64,000 bases of DNA from Thalassospira lucentensis (GTDB lineage Bacteria > Pseudomonadota > Alphaproteobacteria > Rhodospirillales > Thalassospiraceae): contig NZ_CP136684.1 in NCBI RefSeq assembly GCF_032921865.1, positions 2,949,001 to 3,013,000 of the forward strand, given 5' to 3'. The translations under genes were made by a program, and so were the position numbers. Below, in pieces: positions 43,542-51,187 of the stretch. Under the pieces are notes generated by a model. It searched no databases, was not told the DNA's origin, and saw only the letters and a list, made by a program, of their open reading frames with translations. Within the stretch, counting starts at the first letter, position 1; each line of letters begins with the position of its first letter.

Positions 43542-44806
43542 CAATTATCCTGACACTTGCGGCAATGTTCGCCTTGCTGCTGATCCGTGTGCCGGTGGCC
43601 TTTGCGCTGGGCGGGCTTGGTCTTGGCATGCTGATCATTGGCGGGTTTTCGCCGCTGATGGCACCGCAGGCGATCCTGTCGACACTGGATGGGTTTATTC
43701 TGCTGTCGGTGCCGCTGTTCCTTTTGATGTCCAACATCCTGCTGCGCGCCGGGGTCGGTAATGACCTGTTTGCTGCGGTCAGTGCGTGGGTCGGTCATTG
43801 GCCGGGCGGGCTTGCGGTCGCAACCATCCTGTCGTGTGGCGTGTTTGCCGCGATTTCGGGATCATCGGTGGCAACGGCGGCCACGATTGGCACGGTCGCC
43901 ATCCCGGAAATGGTCCAGCGCGGCTATAACAAGCGTTTCGTCTATGGCCTGATGGCGGCGGGCGGCACGCTTGGCATCCTGATCCCGCCTTCGATCCCGA
44001 TGATCATTTATGGCTTCGTGACCGAAGAATCCGTGATTGCGCTTTTCCTTGCCGGGGTCGGGCCGGGCATTGCGTTGCTGTTGCTGTTTATCGTCTATTC
44101 GATGATCTATGCCCGGTTTGGCGGGCAGGAACGCGAACCCAAACGTGGCTGGGATGAACGCAAGCGCGCCACGTTAAAGGCGCTGCCTGCCGTGCTTCTG
44201 GCGGTGCTGATCATATCGGGGATCTATTCCGGGGCCTTTACCCCGACCGAGGCCGCGGCCATCGGTTTTGCCGCTGCCCTTCTGATTACGGCAGCGATGC
44301 GGGTTCTGACCTGGAAAGCGTTGAAGCTTGCGATTTTTGATACCATGGCGACCACGGTTGCGATCATTCTGATCATTGCCGGGGCAAAGGTGTTTGGCAA
44401 GGCGATCACGCTGTATCGCATCCCGCAGGATATCTCGATGATGATCAGCCAGGGGATCGATACCGAACTTGGCTTTATCCTCGTCGTGACGGTCGTATTG
44501 CTGATCATGGGGCTGGTGTTCGAAGCACTTTCAATGGTGCTGATCATGACGCCGGTTCTGCTGCCCGCAGCTTTGGCACTTGGCTTTGATCCGATCTGGT
44601 TCGGTGTCTATATGGTGATCATGGTTGAATGCGCGCTGATCACGCCACCGGTGGGGCTTAACCTTTATGTCATTCAGTCGGTGGCGAAAACGCGATTGGG
44701 CGAAGTGGCGCGCGGTGTGTTGCCGTTCCTGCTTCTGATGTTCCTGACGGCGGCCATTCTGTATGTCTGGCATGATCTTGCCCTGTATATCCCCTTTAAA
44801 ATGTGA
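43538..44806 (+). CDS. TRAP transporter large permease (DctM)
   Basis: 422 residues, about 12 spans. Typical DctM stretches are LLRAGVGNDLFAAVSAWVGH, then GGTLGILIPPSIPMIIYG and GAFTPTEAAAIGF. With DctQ it forms the Na+-coupled importer. Its stop is followed directly by the isocitrate-lyase-family gene, which likely acts on the imported compound. Confidence 0.94.
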   Translation: MTIILTLAAMFALLLIRVPVAFALGGLGLGMLIIGGFSPLMAPQAILSTLDGFILLSVPLFLLMSNILLRAGVGNDLFAAVSAWVGHWPGGLAVATILSCGVFAAISGSSVATAATIGTVAIPEMVQRGYNKRFVYGLMAAGGTLGILIPPSIPMIIYGFVTEESVIALFLAGVGPGIALLLLFIVYSMIYARFGGQEREPKRGWDERKRATLKALPAVLLAVLIISGIYSGAFTPTEAAAIGFAAALLITAAMRVLTWKALKLAIFDTMATTVAIILIIAGAKVFGKAITLYRIPQDISMMISQGIDTELGFILVVTVVLLIMGLVFEALSMVLIMTPVLLPAALALGFDPIWFGVYMVIMVECALITPPVGLNLYVIQSVAKTRLGEVARGVLPFLLLMFLTAAILYVWHDLALYIPFKM

Positions 44807-44811
44807 CGCTT

Positions 44812-45693
44812 ATGACCAAACAAATCTCTGCTGCCGATAAACTCCGTGCGCTTCTGGCGACTGGCGACCTGATCACCATGCCGTGCTGCTTTGATGCGCT
44901 GTCGGCCAAGCTGATCGAACAGGAAGGCTTTGGCCTGACTTTCATGTCGGGCTTTTCGGCCGCGGCTTCGCGGATCGGCGAACCCGATCTTGGCCTGATG
45001 TCTTATGGCGAAGTGCTTGATCAGGCGCGCAACATCACCGACGCGGTTTCCATCCCGGTGATCGGTGATGGTGATACCGGATATGGTAATGCGATGAATG
45101 TAAAGCGCACCGTCACCGGATTTGCCAAGGCAGGCTGTGCCGCGGTAATGATCGAGGATCAGCTTGCGCCCAAGCGTTGCGGCCATACCAAGGGCAAGGA
45201 GGTCGTTGGCCGGGACGAGGCGTTTGATCGTATCAAGGCCGCCGTCGACGCCCGCGATGCCGGGGCGGATATCCTGATCCTTGCGCGCACCGATGCCCGT
45301 CATCAGCATGGCCTGAGCGAGGCGATTGACCGGGCCGCGAAATTTGCCGAACTGGGGGCTGACATATTGTTCGTCGAAGCCCCGAAAACGGTCGCGGAAA
45401 TGCGCACCCTTTGTGCGGCCCTGCCGGGGCCGAAAATGGCCAATATCGTCGAAGGTGGGGAAACCCCCGATCTGACGCCCGAAGAACTGAGTGATATCGG
45501 CTATCAGATCGCGGCCTATCCATTATCGCTTATGGCAGCGGCAATGAAGGCGATGGTTGAAACCCTACAATTGATGAAAGCCGGCAAGCCACGCACCGAT
45601 ATGCTGATGGATTGGGGCCAGTTGCGCAATCGCATCGGCTTTGATGCCTATTACGAGGAATTGGAACGCTACGCGACCTCGAAACGCGGGTAG
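44812..45693 (+). CDS. Isocitrate lyase/PEP mutase family enzyme
   Basis: 293 residues. The lyase signature KRCGH (Cys123) lies after the Mg-binding DGDTGYGN near 86-93. Such enzymes include methylisocitrate lyase, dimethylmalate lyase, oxaloacetate decarboxylase and carboxyphosphonoenolpyruvate mutase. Having the Cys favours a C-C lyase over a mutase. It has no good ribosome site; a GTG at 44803 overlaps dctM, so translation is probably coupled. The TRAP neighbour suggests a carboxylic acid substrate. Confidence 0.88.
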   Translation: MTKQISAADKLRALLATGDLITMPCCFDALSAKLIEQEGFGLTFMSGFSAAASRIGEPDLGLMSYGEVLDQARNITDAVSIPVIGDGDTGYGNAMNVKRTVTGFAKAGCAAVMIEDQLAPKRCGHTKGKEVVGRDEAFDRIKAAVDARDAGADILILARTDARHQHGLSEAIDRAAKFAELGADILFVEAPKTVAEMRTLCAALPGPKMANIVEGGETPDLTPEELSDIGYQIAAYPLSLMAAAMKAMVETLQLMKAGKPRTDMLMDWGQLRNRIGFDAYYEELERYATSKRG

Positions 45694-45719
45694 GGGCGGG
45701 CACTCATCTGATAGAGTGA

Positions 45720-45755
45720 AAAACGGCGCGCGAGGGGCTTCTCGCGCGCCGTTTT
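45720..45755. terminator. Bidirectional terminator
   Basis: A perfect 15-bp stem (AAAACGGCGCGCGAG against its complement) with a 6-nt loop between convergent genes. Confidence 0.92.
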
Positions 45756-45760
45756 GCGGT

Positions 45761-46153
45761 TTAGCCCGGAATGCGGGCGATAACCTTGATTTCGAAATCA
45801 AACCCGGCCAGCCAGTTCACGCCGATTGCCGTCCAGTTCGGATAGGGGGCTTCGGGGAAAACATCACCCTTCACCTTCATGATCGTTTCAAACTGGTTTC
45901 CGGGATCGGTGTGGAAGGTCGTGACGTCGACAATATCGTCAAGCGTGCAGCCACCAGCCTTGAGCGTTGCTTCAAGATTGGCGAATGCCAGACGGACCTG
46001 TGCCTCGAAATCCGGTTCGGGCGAACCGTCAGAGTGGCTGCCGACCTGCCCGGAAACGAACAGAAGGCCGCCCGATTTGATCGCGGCGGAATAACCGTGT
46101 TCGGCATAAAGGGCATGTCGGTTGGCGGGGAAAACGGCGTTACGCTGTGCCAT
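45761..46153 (-). CDS. RidA (YjgF/YER057c/UK114) family protein, Arg-lacking subgroup
   Basis: 130 residues with the trimeric RidA fold signature (SGGLLFVSGQVG). The segment where RidA itself has the substrate-binding Arg105 reads YPNWTAIGVNW here, so that Arg is missing, as in the Rid subgroups that do not deaminate imines. It is divergent from the TetR gene across a 140-bp operator-rich gap, which suggests TetR control. Confidence 0.88.
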   Translation of the reverse strand: MAQRNAVFPANRHALYAEHGYSAAIKSGGLLFVSGQVGSHSDGSPEPDFEAQVRLAFANLEATLKAGGCTLDDIVDVTTFHTDPGNQFETIMKVKGDVFPEAPYPNWTAIGVNWLAGFDFEIKVIARIPG

Positions 46154-46189
46154 GTGGATTTATCCTTTTATCTGGGCATGCAATTTCAC

Positions 46190-46251
46190 ATACGATGCGT
46201 ATATAAATCTCAGATACATGGCGTATGTCAAGTTCTATATACGTGACGTAT
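46190..46251. promoter_or_regulatory. Three 13-bp operators between ridA and tetR
   Basis: ATACGATGCGTAT (46190-46202), ATACATGGCGTAT (46214-46226) and ATACGTGACGTAT (46239-46251) share the pattern ATAC-N5-GTAT and are centred 24-25 bp apart. They fill the divergent promoter, a typical TetR-type arrangement. Confidence 0.75.
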
Positions 46252-46293
46252 GTGAGATGATATGTGTCGGGTAATTGACCAAGGAGGTTTGCA

Positions 46294-46890
46294 ATGGCCG
46301 CACGGCGTCGCCAGGAAACGATGGAAGAAAACCGCGAAAAGCTTATTTCGGCGGGGCGCAAGGCATTCGGAACGCAAGGGTTTGCCGCGGCGTCGATGGA
46401 TGAGCTGACGGCATCGGTTGGCCTGACGCGGGGCGCGCTTTATCACAATTTCGGCGACAAGAAGGGGCTGCTTGCCGCGGTGGTGGCGCAGGTCGATGGC
46501 GAGATGGCCGCGCGGGCACGCGCCGCAAGTGCCAGCGCCGGGGACGGGTGGCAACAGCTTCTGGCAGAGGGGGCGGCCTATATCGCGATGGCGCTTGATC
46601 CCGAGGTGAGGAGAATCGTTCTGCTTGACGGGCCTGCCATTCTTGGCGATCCGTCGCATTGGCCGAGCCAGAATGCGTGCCTTGAGGCCACCAAAGAAGC
46701 GGTCGAAAGGCTGATTGCCGACGGGGTTATGAAACCGGTCGATACCGATGCCGCTGCCCGGCTGCTGTGCGGGGCGGCCCTGAACGCGGCGTTATGGGTT
46801 GCGGACAGTGATGATCCGAAGTCTGCTTTGCCCAAGGCGGTTGATGCCTTCAGCCTGATGGCCGAGGGGTTTCTGGTCGAGAAACGATAG
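46294..46890 (+). CDS. TetR-family transcriptional regulator
   Basis: 198 residues. The N-terminal HTH (REKLISAGRKAFGTQGFAAA, then LTRGALYHNFGDKKGLLAAV) is a standard TetR_N domain; the C-terminal part (LCGAALNAALWVADS) is like TetR_C_33-type domains. AAGGAGG precedes the ATG. It most likely represses itself and the divergent RidA-like gene through the three operators. Confidence 0.92.
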   Translation: MAARRRQETMEENREKLISAGRKAFGTQGFAAASMDELTASVGLTRGALYHNFGDKKGLLAAVVAQVDGEMAARARAASASAGDGWQQLLAEGAAYIAMALDPEVRRIVLLDGPAILGDPSHWPSQNACLEATKEAVERLIADGVMKPVDTDAAARLLCGAALNAALWVADSDDPKSALPKAVDAFSLMAEGFLVEKR

Positions 46891-46969
46891 TTCCCCGATT
46901 TGTGAACCGGATGCCCGCCTTTGCGGGCATGGCGGAGAAGGGAAAGAGTCCAACTTGCCGCATCGGAGA

Positions 46970-47013
46970 CAAAAGAAAACCCCGCAGCCAAAAGGCGTAC
47001 GGGGTTTTCTTTT
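46970..47013. terminator. Terminator shared by tetR and the partial tRNA-Thr
   Basis: A 14-bp stem (AAAAGAAAACCCCG against CGGGGTTTTCTTTT). A diverged copy of the same terminator lies at 50912-50954, beside the intact tRNA-Thr. Another hairpin (ATGCCCGC/GCGGGCAT) lies at about 46909-46932. Confidence 0.8.
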
Positions 47014-47085
47014 AATGGTGCCGGCAGAGAGACTCGAACTCCCAACCTTCGGATTACAAATCCGCTGCTCTACCAATTATAGCTA
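47010..47085. repeat. Left direct repeat (att-like) of the tRNA-Thr insert
   Basis: 76 bp identical to 50951-51026. It contains the tRNA-Thr 3' end back to part of the D-stem region. The insert spans about 3.94 kb between repeat starts. This is the footprint left by site-specific integration into a tRNA gene. Confidence 0.9.
47016..47085 (-). pseudogene. Truncated tRNA-Thr copy
   Basis: Identical to the intact tRNA-Thr except that the 5' acceptor strand is missing: the seven bases before TAGCTATA cannot pair with the 3' strand TGCCGGC. It retains the anticodon loop, T-arm and CCA. It should not give a functional tRNA. Confidence 0.85.
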
Positions 47086-47146
47086 CATCGTCGATGGCAG
47101 CTTTGATGCGTCCTCGCGACGATGTTAGCAGACCTGAGTACGCTAT

Positions 47147-47284
47147 ATGCCTTTGTTCCGTATGTTAGAGCCGCAAGAAAAATTCAAACTTGACGCGATG
47201 CCTCCATTCCGCGTGGCAGATTGGTTAGTGGAATTGCAAGCTTACGATGAATTTCTTGCATTCGATTATCGTTATGAGGAATGA
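47147..47284 (+). CDS. Small acidic ORF at the left end of the island (45 aa)
   Basis: An ATG at 47147 opens 45 codons ending with TGA at 47282. The product is acidic and rich in aromatic residues (FRVADWLVELQAYDEFLAFD). An in-frame stop lies 9 bp upstream of the ATG. The ribosome site is weak. It lies just inside the att repeat, before the helicase gene on the same strand. It may be a small partner protein or a remnant of a larger gene. Confidence 0.4.
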   Translation: MPLFRMLEPQEKFKLDAMPPFRVADWLVELQAYDEFLAFDYRYEE

Positions 47285-47351
47285 TTATTTGAAAGCAAAG
47301 AGATACGGGGAGGCGTGACGTTGTTTTGCGCCAAGGCTAGGCGGAAAATTT

Positions 47352-50300
47352 ATGAAGAATAGACCTTATTTCAATAAGTCGATTAAAGAGCTGGAAAAGA
47401 CCTTTAATGACAACCAGAGCGATTCTGAAACGCTTAACCGCTTGATACATGAACTGGAGTTTCGCAGCACGCAACGCGCACTTGCACTAAAGAAAAAAGT
47501 TCAGGCGGCAACTACCGATCAATCCCCTAATTCATCTCCTCAAAAGCCTGTATTCAATCCTGAACCAAAAGCGGATCAGCTTGACTCAGCTCCGCGTCAA
47601 TCAGCGCTAGCTGTTGGTGAGCCTCCGAAGCTCCATGAAGCTATTAGGCCGCCGGAAACAATCAAGATTGCGGCCAAACCTGTAGCGAAACCACCGATCA
47701 CAAATGATGCGCAGGATATTCTGCGCGCATGGACGGCGTTGGAGGTTTTGTCTCCACAAGGGTATCGACGAGAAACAGATCTGGTAGCCGGTGACCGGAA
47801 AAAGATTGCTCGTTTTGAAGAAGGACCTTTGCCGTGGGAACTAGGGGAAAAATCTCTTCCCAAAAAGCGGCTTTACTATGAGCTTATCCTCGGTGCGATA
47901 GAACTAGCTCCAGCTGTTGAAATGCTGCTGAAAGTTTACGCTGATAAGCGCCCGGATAAACCCAGCGTAAGGGGGAGCAGTCCGATTGCAAGCATCCTTT
48001 TGGACAAAGAAGGACGCCCCTTGGAGGAAGAGACAAGTGCTGCGATTTCAAGTTTTGCGTGGGGCGTTCCAATCGCTCTTCAAGGGGACTTGAAGAAGCT
48101 CGCCGACTGGCCCGCCCAGGAAAAGATTTTGAAAGGACAGTTCAGAAAACTCTTAGTCAAACGGGATCGAAATGATGATGTAATTCCGTTGACGAAAAGC
48201 CGTATCTCAGAGCTGTTTGAGTATCTTGTCTCGACCCTAAACCTAGACGGTCATGTGATGAAAGCGCCGTCCTTCGCTTTGCGGCGATATGAGTTTTTTG
48301 CCAGTAAGACACCGCCCGAACCGGGTTTGCTTAATTCGTTCTTCTTGGAGGATTTGGCCGAGGCCCGCGTGCTGGCAAGTATGGGGAAACTTCCCAAAGC
48401 GCTCGAACATTATCTTGGTATCAAAAAGCCGTCGCAACGCATTAATTTGTTGGAAGACAATGCTGGTTTACGGGACTTACTTCAACCCGCTTTGACGCCT
48501 CCCGGGAAATGGCCAGGCAAAGGACGTTTCCCGCTGGCTTTGTTACAGCAAGCGGCAGTCAACGCCACAAATGCGCGGCAAATTAAGACTGGTGTTCTCG
48601 CCGTTAACGGTCCGCCCGGTACCGGTAAGACAACCTTACTTCGTGATGTTGTGACAGCACGGCTCATAGAGCGTGCCGTAGTGATGCATGAATTTGACCG
48701 TCCATCGCAAGCCTTCACGCCAACTAGCGAAACCCTTCAACGTAGCGGTGCGAAGATCACACTTCATAAGCTGGATGAACGACTTAAAGGCTTCGAGATG
48801 GTGGTAACATCATCCAACAACAAAGCTGTCGAGAATGTCAGTGCAGAACTTCCTGCACTAGACGCAATCGCGGTGGATGCGCCCGAACTTCGATATTTCA
48901 AGAGTATTTCAGATAATGTTCTTGAACGTGATACGTGGGGTCTTATTGCCGCTGTCCTTGGCAATTCTTCAAACCGCTACATGTTTTCACAAAGGTTCTG
49001 GCGCGACGAGGAGAATGGTCTTTCCACGTATCTCAATCATGCCAGCGGTGTGCCGCAAATAGTATCGGAACCCCAAGGTCGCGGCCGTCCTCCGCTGAAG
49101 CGAAATCGTCGAATCATTGATCGTGAGCATCCGCCGTCAAATAGCCGCGAAGCACAGATGCGGTGGGAGAAAGCCCGTTCCAAATTCAAGACCAAGTTTG
49201 ATGCTTTAAAGCGAACGGAAAACCGCCTGCAAAAGCTTCATGTGCAGCTCGTGCGTCACGCACAGGTCGTTGCTGAAATTAATAACCTCGCGCAAAAACT
49301 GCCTTCTCTTGAAGTGGATGCGCGGAACTTAGAAAGCGAGCGCGCAACCGCCCTACACGAGCTACAAGAAGCAGAAAACCGGTTTAAGAATTCACGACAA
49401 GCCCAAGTTTCTCATTTTTCATCGCGCCCTGGTTTCTTTGCAAGGTTATTCCGCACGCCTCGTTTCAGAACATGGCGCGATGAACAGCAAGGCCTTTTTA
49501 ATAGAGCCGGAGGCGATCAGCAGCGTTTTCACAACTGCAAGAAAATTGCCGAAGATCTTGGTGCAGAGCTCGCGGCGACAAAGGAATTGATTGCGCAGAA
49601 TCGGGAGTTTTTGGACACCCTTCGTGCCGAAAAGACAGATTTGGAAGCAAGCCTGCAACATACTTGCGTTGAGCTTGATGTACCGATCCCAGATGACGAC
49701 TTCTTTGCGGGCGCACACGAAGATATTCAAACCGCCAGCGTCTGGTTTGATAGCGCGGCAAGTCGACAGCGCGATGATGTCTTTGAAGCCGCTATTCAAC
49801 TGCACCACGCATTTATCGATGCAGCAGCCGATCCGCTGCGGCAAAACCTATCTGTCTTTGTAGAGACTTTCGGGACGCGTTCACTCGGCACACCGCAAAA
49901 AGATGTCTTGATCCCTGATCTTTGGTCATCTTTCTTCTTGGTGGTTCCGGTTGTCTCGACAACATTTGCCTCGGTGAATTGGATGTTCTCGCGGCTTCCC
50001 ACCGAAGCCCTGGGATGGCTTCTGGTAGATGAAGCTGGGCAAGCAGTGCCACAAGCTGCCGTTGGTGCGATGATGCGAACAAAGCGCTCGGTTGTCGTCG
50101 GCGATCCGCTTCAAATCGAGCCCGTTGTTACCCTCCCTAACAGCCTCACGGAAGAAGTATGTGCTTTCTTCGGCATTGACCCATTGAAATACAATGCGCC
50201 AGAAGCCTCGGTGCAGACAGTTGCAGATGCTGCCAGTATGTACTGTGCTAAGTTTCCGATCGGCAGCGGGCACCGGGATGTTGGATCGCCGCTACTTGTG

Positions 50301-50864
50301 CATCGACGCTGCGATAGCCCGATGTTTGATATCTCGAACGAGATTGCCTATTCAAATCTGATGGTGCAGGCGAAGGCGCCGTCAACGTCAAATCCGGTTC
50401 TCGGACACTCATGCTGGATAGATGTTGTAGGCAAGTCTAGTTCTGACAAATGGTGCGCTGATGAAGGAGAAGTGTTGATTAAAATGCTGCGAAAGATTTG
50501 CTTGAGCGGCACTCGCGCTGATCTATACGTGGTGACTCCTTTTGTTGTTGTGCAGGACAATCTCCGTCAGGCAATCCTGCGCAGCGGCGTGTTAAGCGGA
50601 TGGATCGATAAACCTGACGATTGGGTATGGGAGCACGTTGGTACGGTTCACACAGTTCAAGGCCGTGAAGCCGCAATCGTCTTCTTCGTCCTTGGGGCGC
50701 AAGATTCTTCTCAAAATGGCGCGCGCAATTGGGCCGGTAGCAAGCCGAATCTCGTGAACGTTGCAGTAACGCGAGCTAAAGCATCACTATACGTTATCGG
50801 CAATCGCAGCCTTTGGAAAACGGCGGGAGTGTTTTCGGTGCTAGACAGGTATCTTTCTGATTAA
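47352..50864 (+). CDS. Large SF1 (UPF1-like) helicase, island cargo (1170 aa)
   Basis: Helicase motifs seen: I GPPGTGKTT (about 420-428), Ia-like TSSNNKAVENV, II DEAGQ (893-897), III GDPLQIEPV, V TVQGREA and VI NVAVTRAK near the end. Between motifs I and II lies a 465-residue insert with a coiled coil at about 595-765. The N-terminal 50 residues (YFNKSIKELEKTFNDN) form a helical module followed by a Pro-rich linker. There is no PLD or other nuclease domain I can identify. UPF1-like helicases of this sort occur in anti-phage systems such as Mokosh; a defence role here is inference. Codon use is AT-richer than the neighbours, in keeping with transfer. Confidence 0.85.
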   Translation: MKNRPYFNKSIKELEKTFNDNQSDSETLNRLIHELEFRSTQRALALKKKVQAATTDQSPNSSPQKPVFNPEPKADQLDSAPRQSALAVGEPPKLHEAIRPPETIKIAAKPVAKPPITNDAQDILRAWTALEVLSPQGYRRETDLVAGDRKKIARFEEGPLPWELGEKSLPKKRLYYELILGAIELAPAVEMLLKVYADKRPDKPSVRGSSPIASILLDKEGRPLEEETSAAISSFAWGVPIALQGDLKKLADWPAQEKILKGQFRKLLVKRDRNDDVIPLTKSRISELFEYLVSTLNLDGHVMKAPSFALRRYEFFASKTPPEPGLLNSFFLEDLAEARVLASMGKLPKALEHYLGIKKPSQRINLLEDNAGLRDLLQPALTPPGKWPGKGRFPLALLQQAAVNATNARQIKTGVLAVNGPPGTGKTTLLRDVVTARLIERAVVMHEFDRPSQAFTPTSETLQRSGAKITLHKLDERLKGFEMVVTSSNNKAVENVSAELPALDAIAVDAPELRYFKSISDNVLERDTWGLIAAVLGNSSNRYMFSQRFWRDEENGLSTYLNHASGVPQIVSEPQGRGRPPLKRNRRIIDREHPPSNSREAQMRWEKARSKFKTKFDALKRTENRLQKLHVQLVRHAQVVAEINNLAQKLPSLEVDARNLESERATALHELQEAENRFKNSRQAQVSHFSSRPGFFARLFRTPRFRTWRDEQQGLFNRAGGDQQRFHNCKKIAEDLGAELAATKELIAQNREFLDTLRAEKTDLEASLQHTCVELDVPIPDDDFFAGAHEDIQTASVWFDSAASRQRDDVFEAAIQLHHAFIDAAADPLRQNLSVFVETFGTRSLGTPQKDVLIPDLWSSFFLVVPVVSTTFASVNWMFSRLPTEALGWLLVDEAGQAVPQAAVGAMMRTKRSVVVGDPLQIEPVVTLPNSLTEEVCAFFGIDPLKYNAPEASVQTVADAASMYCAKFPIGSGHRDVGSPLLVHRRCDSPMFDISNEIAYSNLMVQAKAPSTSNPVLGHSCWIDVVGKSSSDKWCADEGEVLIKMLRKICLSGTRADLYVVTPFVVVQDNLRQAILRSGVLSGWIDKPDDWVWEHVGTVHTVQGREAAIVFFVLGAQDSSQNGARNWAGSKPNLVNVAVTRAKASLYVIGNRSLWKTAGVFSVLDRYLSD

Positions 50865-50950
50865 GGTTTCTTCTCTACGCTGCGACGGATAGAACCGCCC
50901 GGCCAAATAGCCAAAAGAAAACCCCGTAAGCATGTGCTTGCGGGGTTTCT

Positions 50951-51026
50951 TTTTAATGGTGCCGGCAGAGAGACTCGAACTCCCAACCTTCGGATTACAA
51001 ATCCGCTGCTCTACCAATTATAGCTA
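50951..51026. repeat. Right direct repeat (att-like) of the tRNA-Thr insert
   Basis: Exact 76-bp copy of 47010-47085, here part of the complete tRNA-Thr. A preceding 15-bp identity (CAAAAGAAAACCCCG at 50912 and 46970) extends the duplication across the terminator. Confidence 0.9.
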
Positions 51027-51033
51027 TGCCGGC
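50957..51033 (-). tRNA. tRNA-Thr (anticodon TGT)
   Basis: Complete 77-nt cloverleaf including encoded CCA. The acceptor GCCGGCA pairs with TGCCGGC, the anticodon loop TTTGTAA gives TGT, and the T-loop is TTCGAGT. It is the intact copy at the right end of the island, with its own promoter to the right. Confidence 0.95.
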
Positions 51034-51045
51034 CAAGCGGCGCGA

Positions 51046-51074
51046 AACATAATCCGGGCCGTTCGCGAATGCAA
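51046..51074 (-). promoter_or_regulatory. Promoter of tRNA-Thr
   Basis: On the minus strand: TTGCAT, 17 bp, TATGTT, with the tRNA 5' end 13 bp after the -10. Good sigma-70 spacing. Confidence 0.6.
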
Positions 51075-51146
51075 GACTTTGAAACAGGGAAAAGATCAGA
51101 AAATTGCATCCCTGAAAATCACGGTCCTGTCGCGGATGTTGGCGGG

Positions 51147-51171
51147 CCGTGATGCCGGTTTGGCATCACGG
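51147..51171. terminator. Hairpin after rlmB
   Basis: A 10-bp stem (CCGTGATGCC against GGCATCACGG) 17 bp past the rlmB stop. It lacks a T-run, so it may stabilise the 3' end instead of terminating. Confidence 0.5.
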
Positions 51172-51187
51172 GATTCGTCAAAGGTTT

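Noticed and set aside
47016-47085. Second functional tRNA-Thr
   Set aside because: The 5' acceptor strand does not pair with the 3' strand, so it is a truncated copy.
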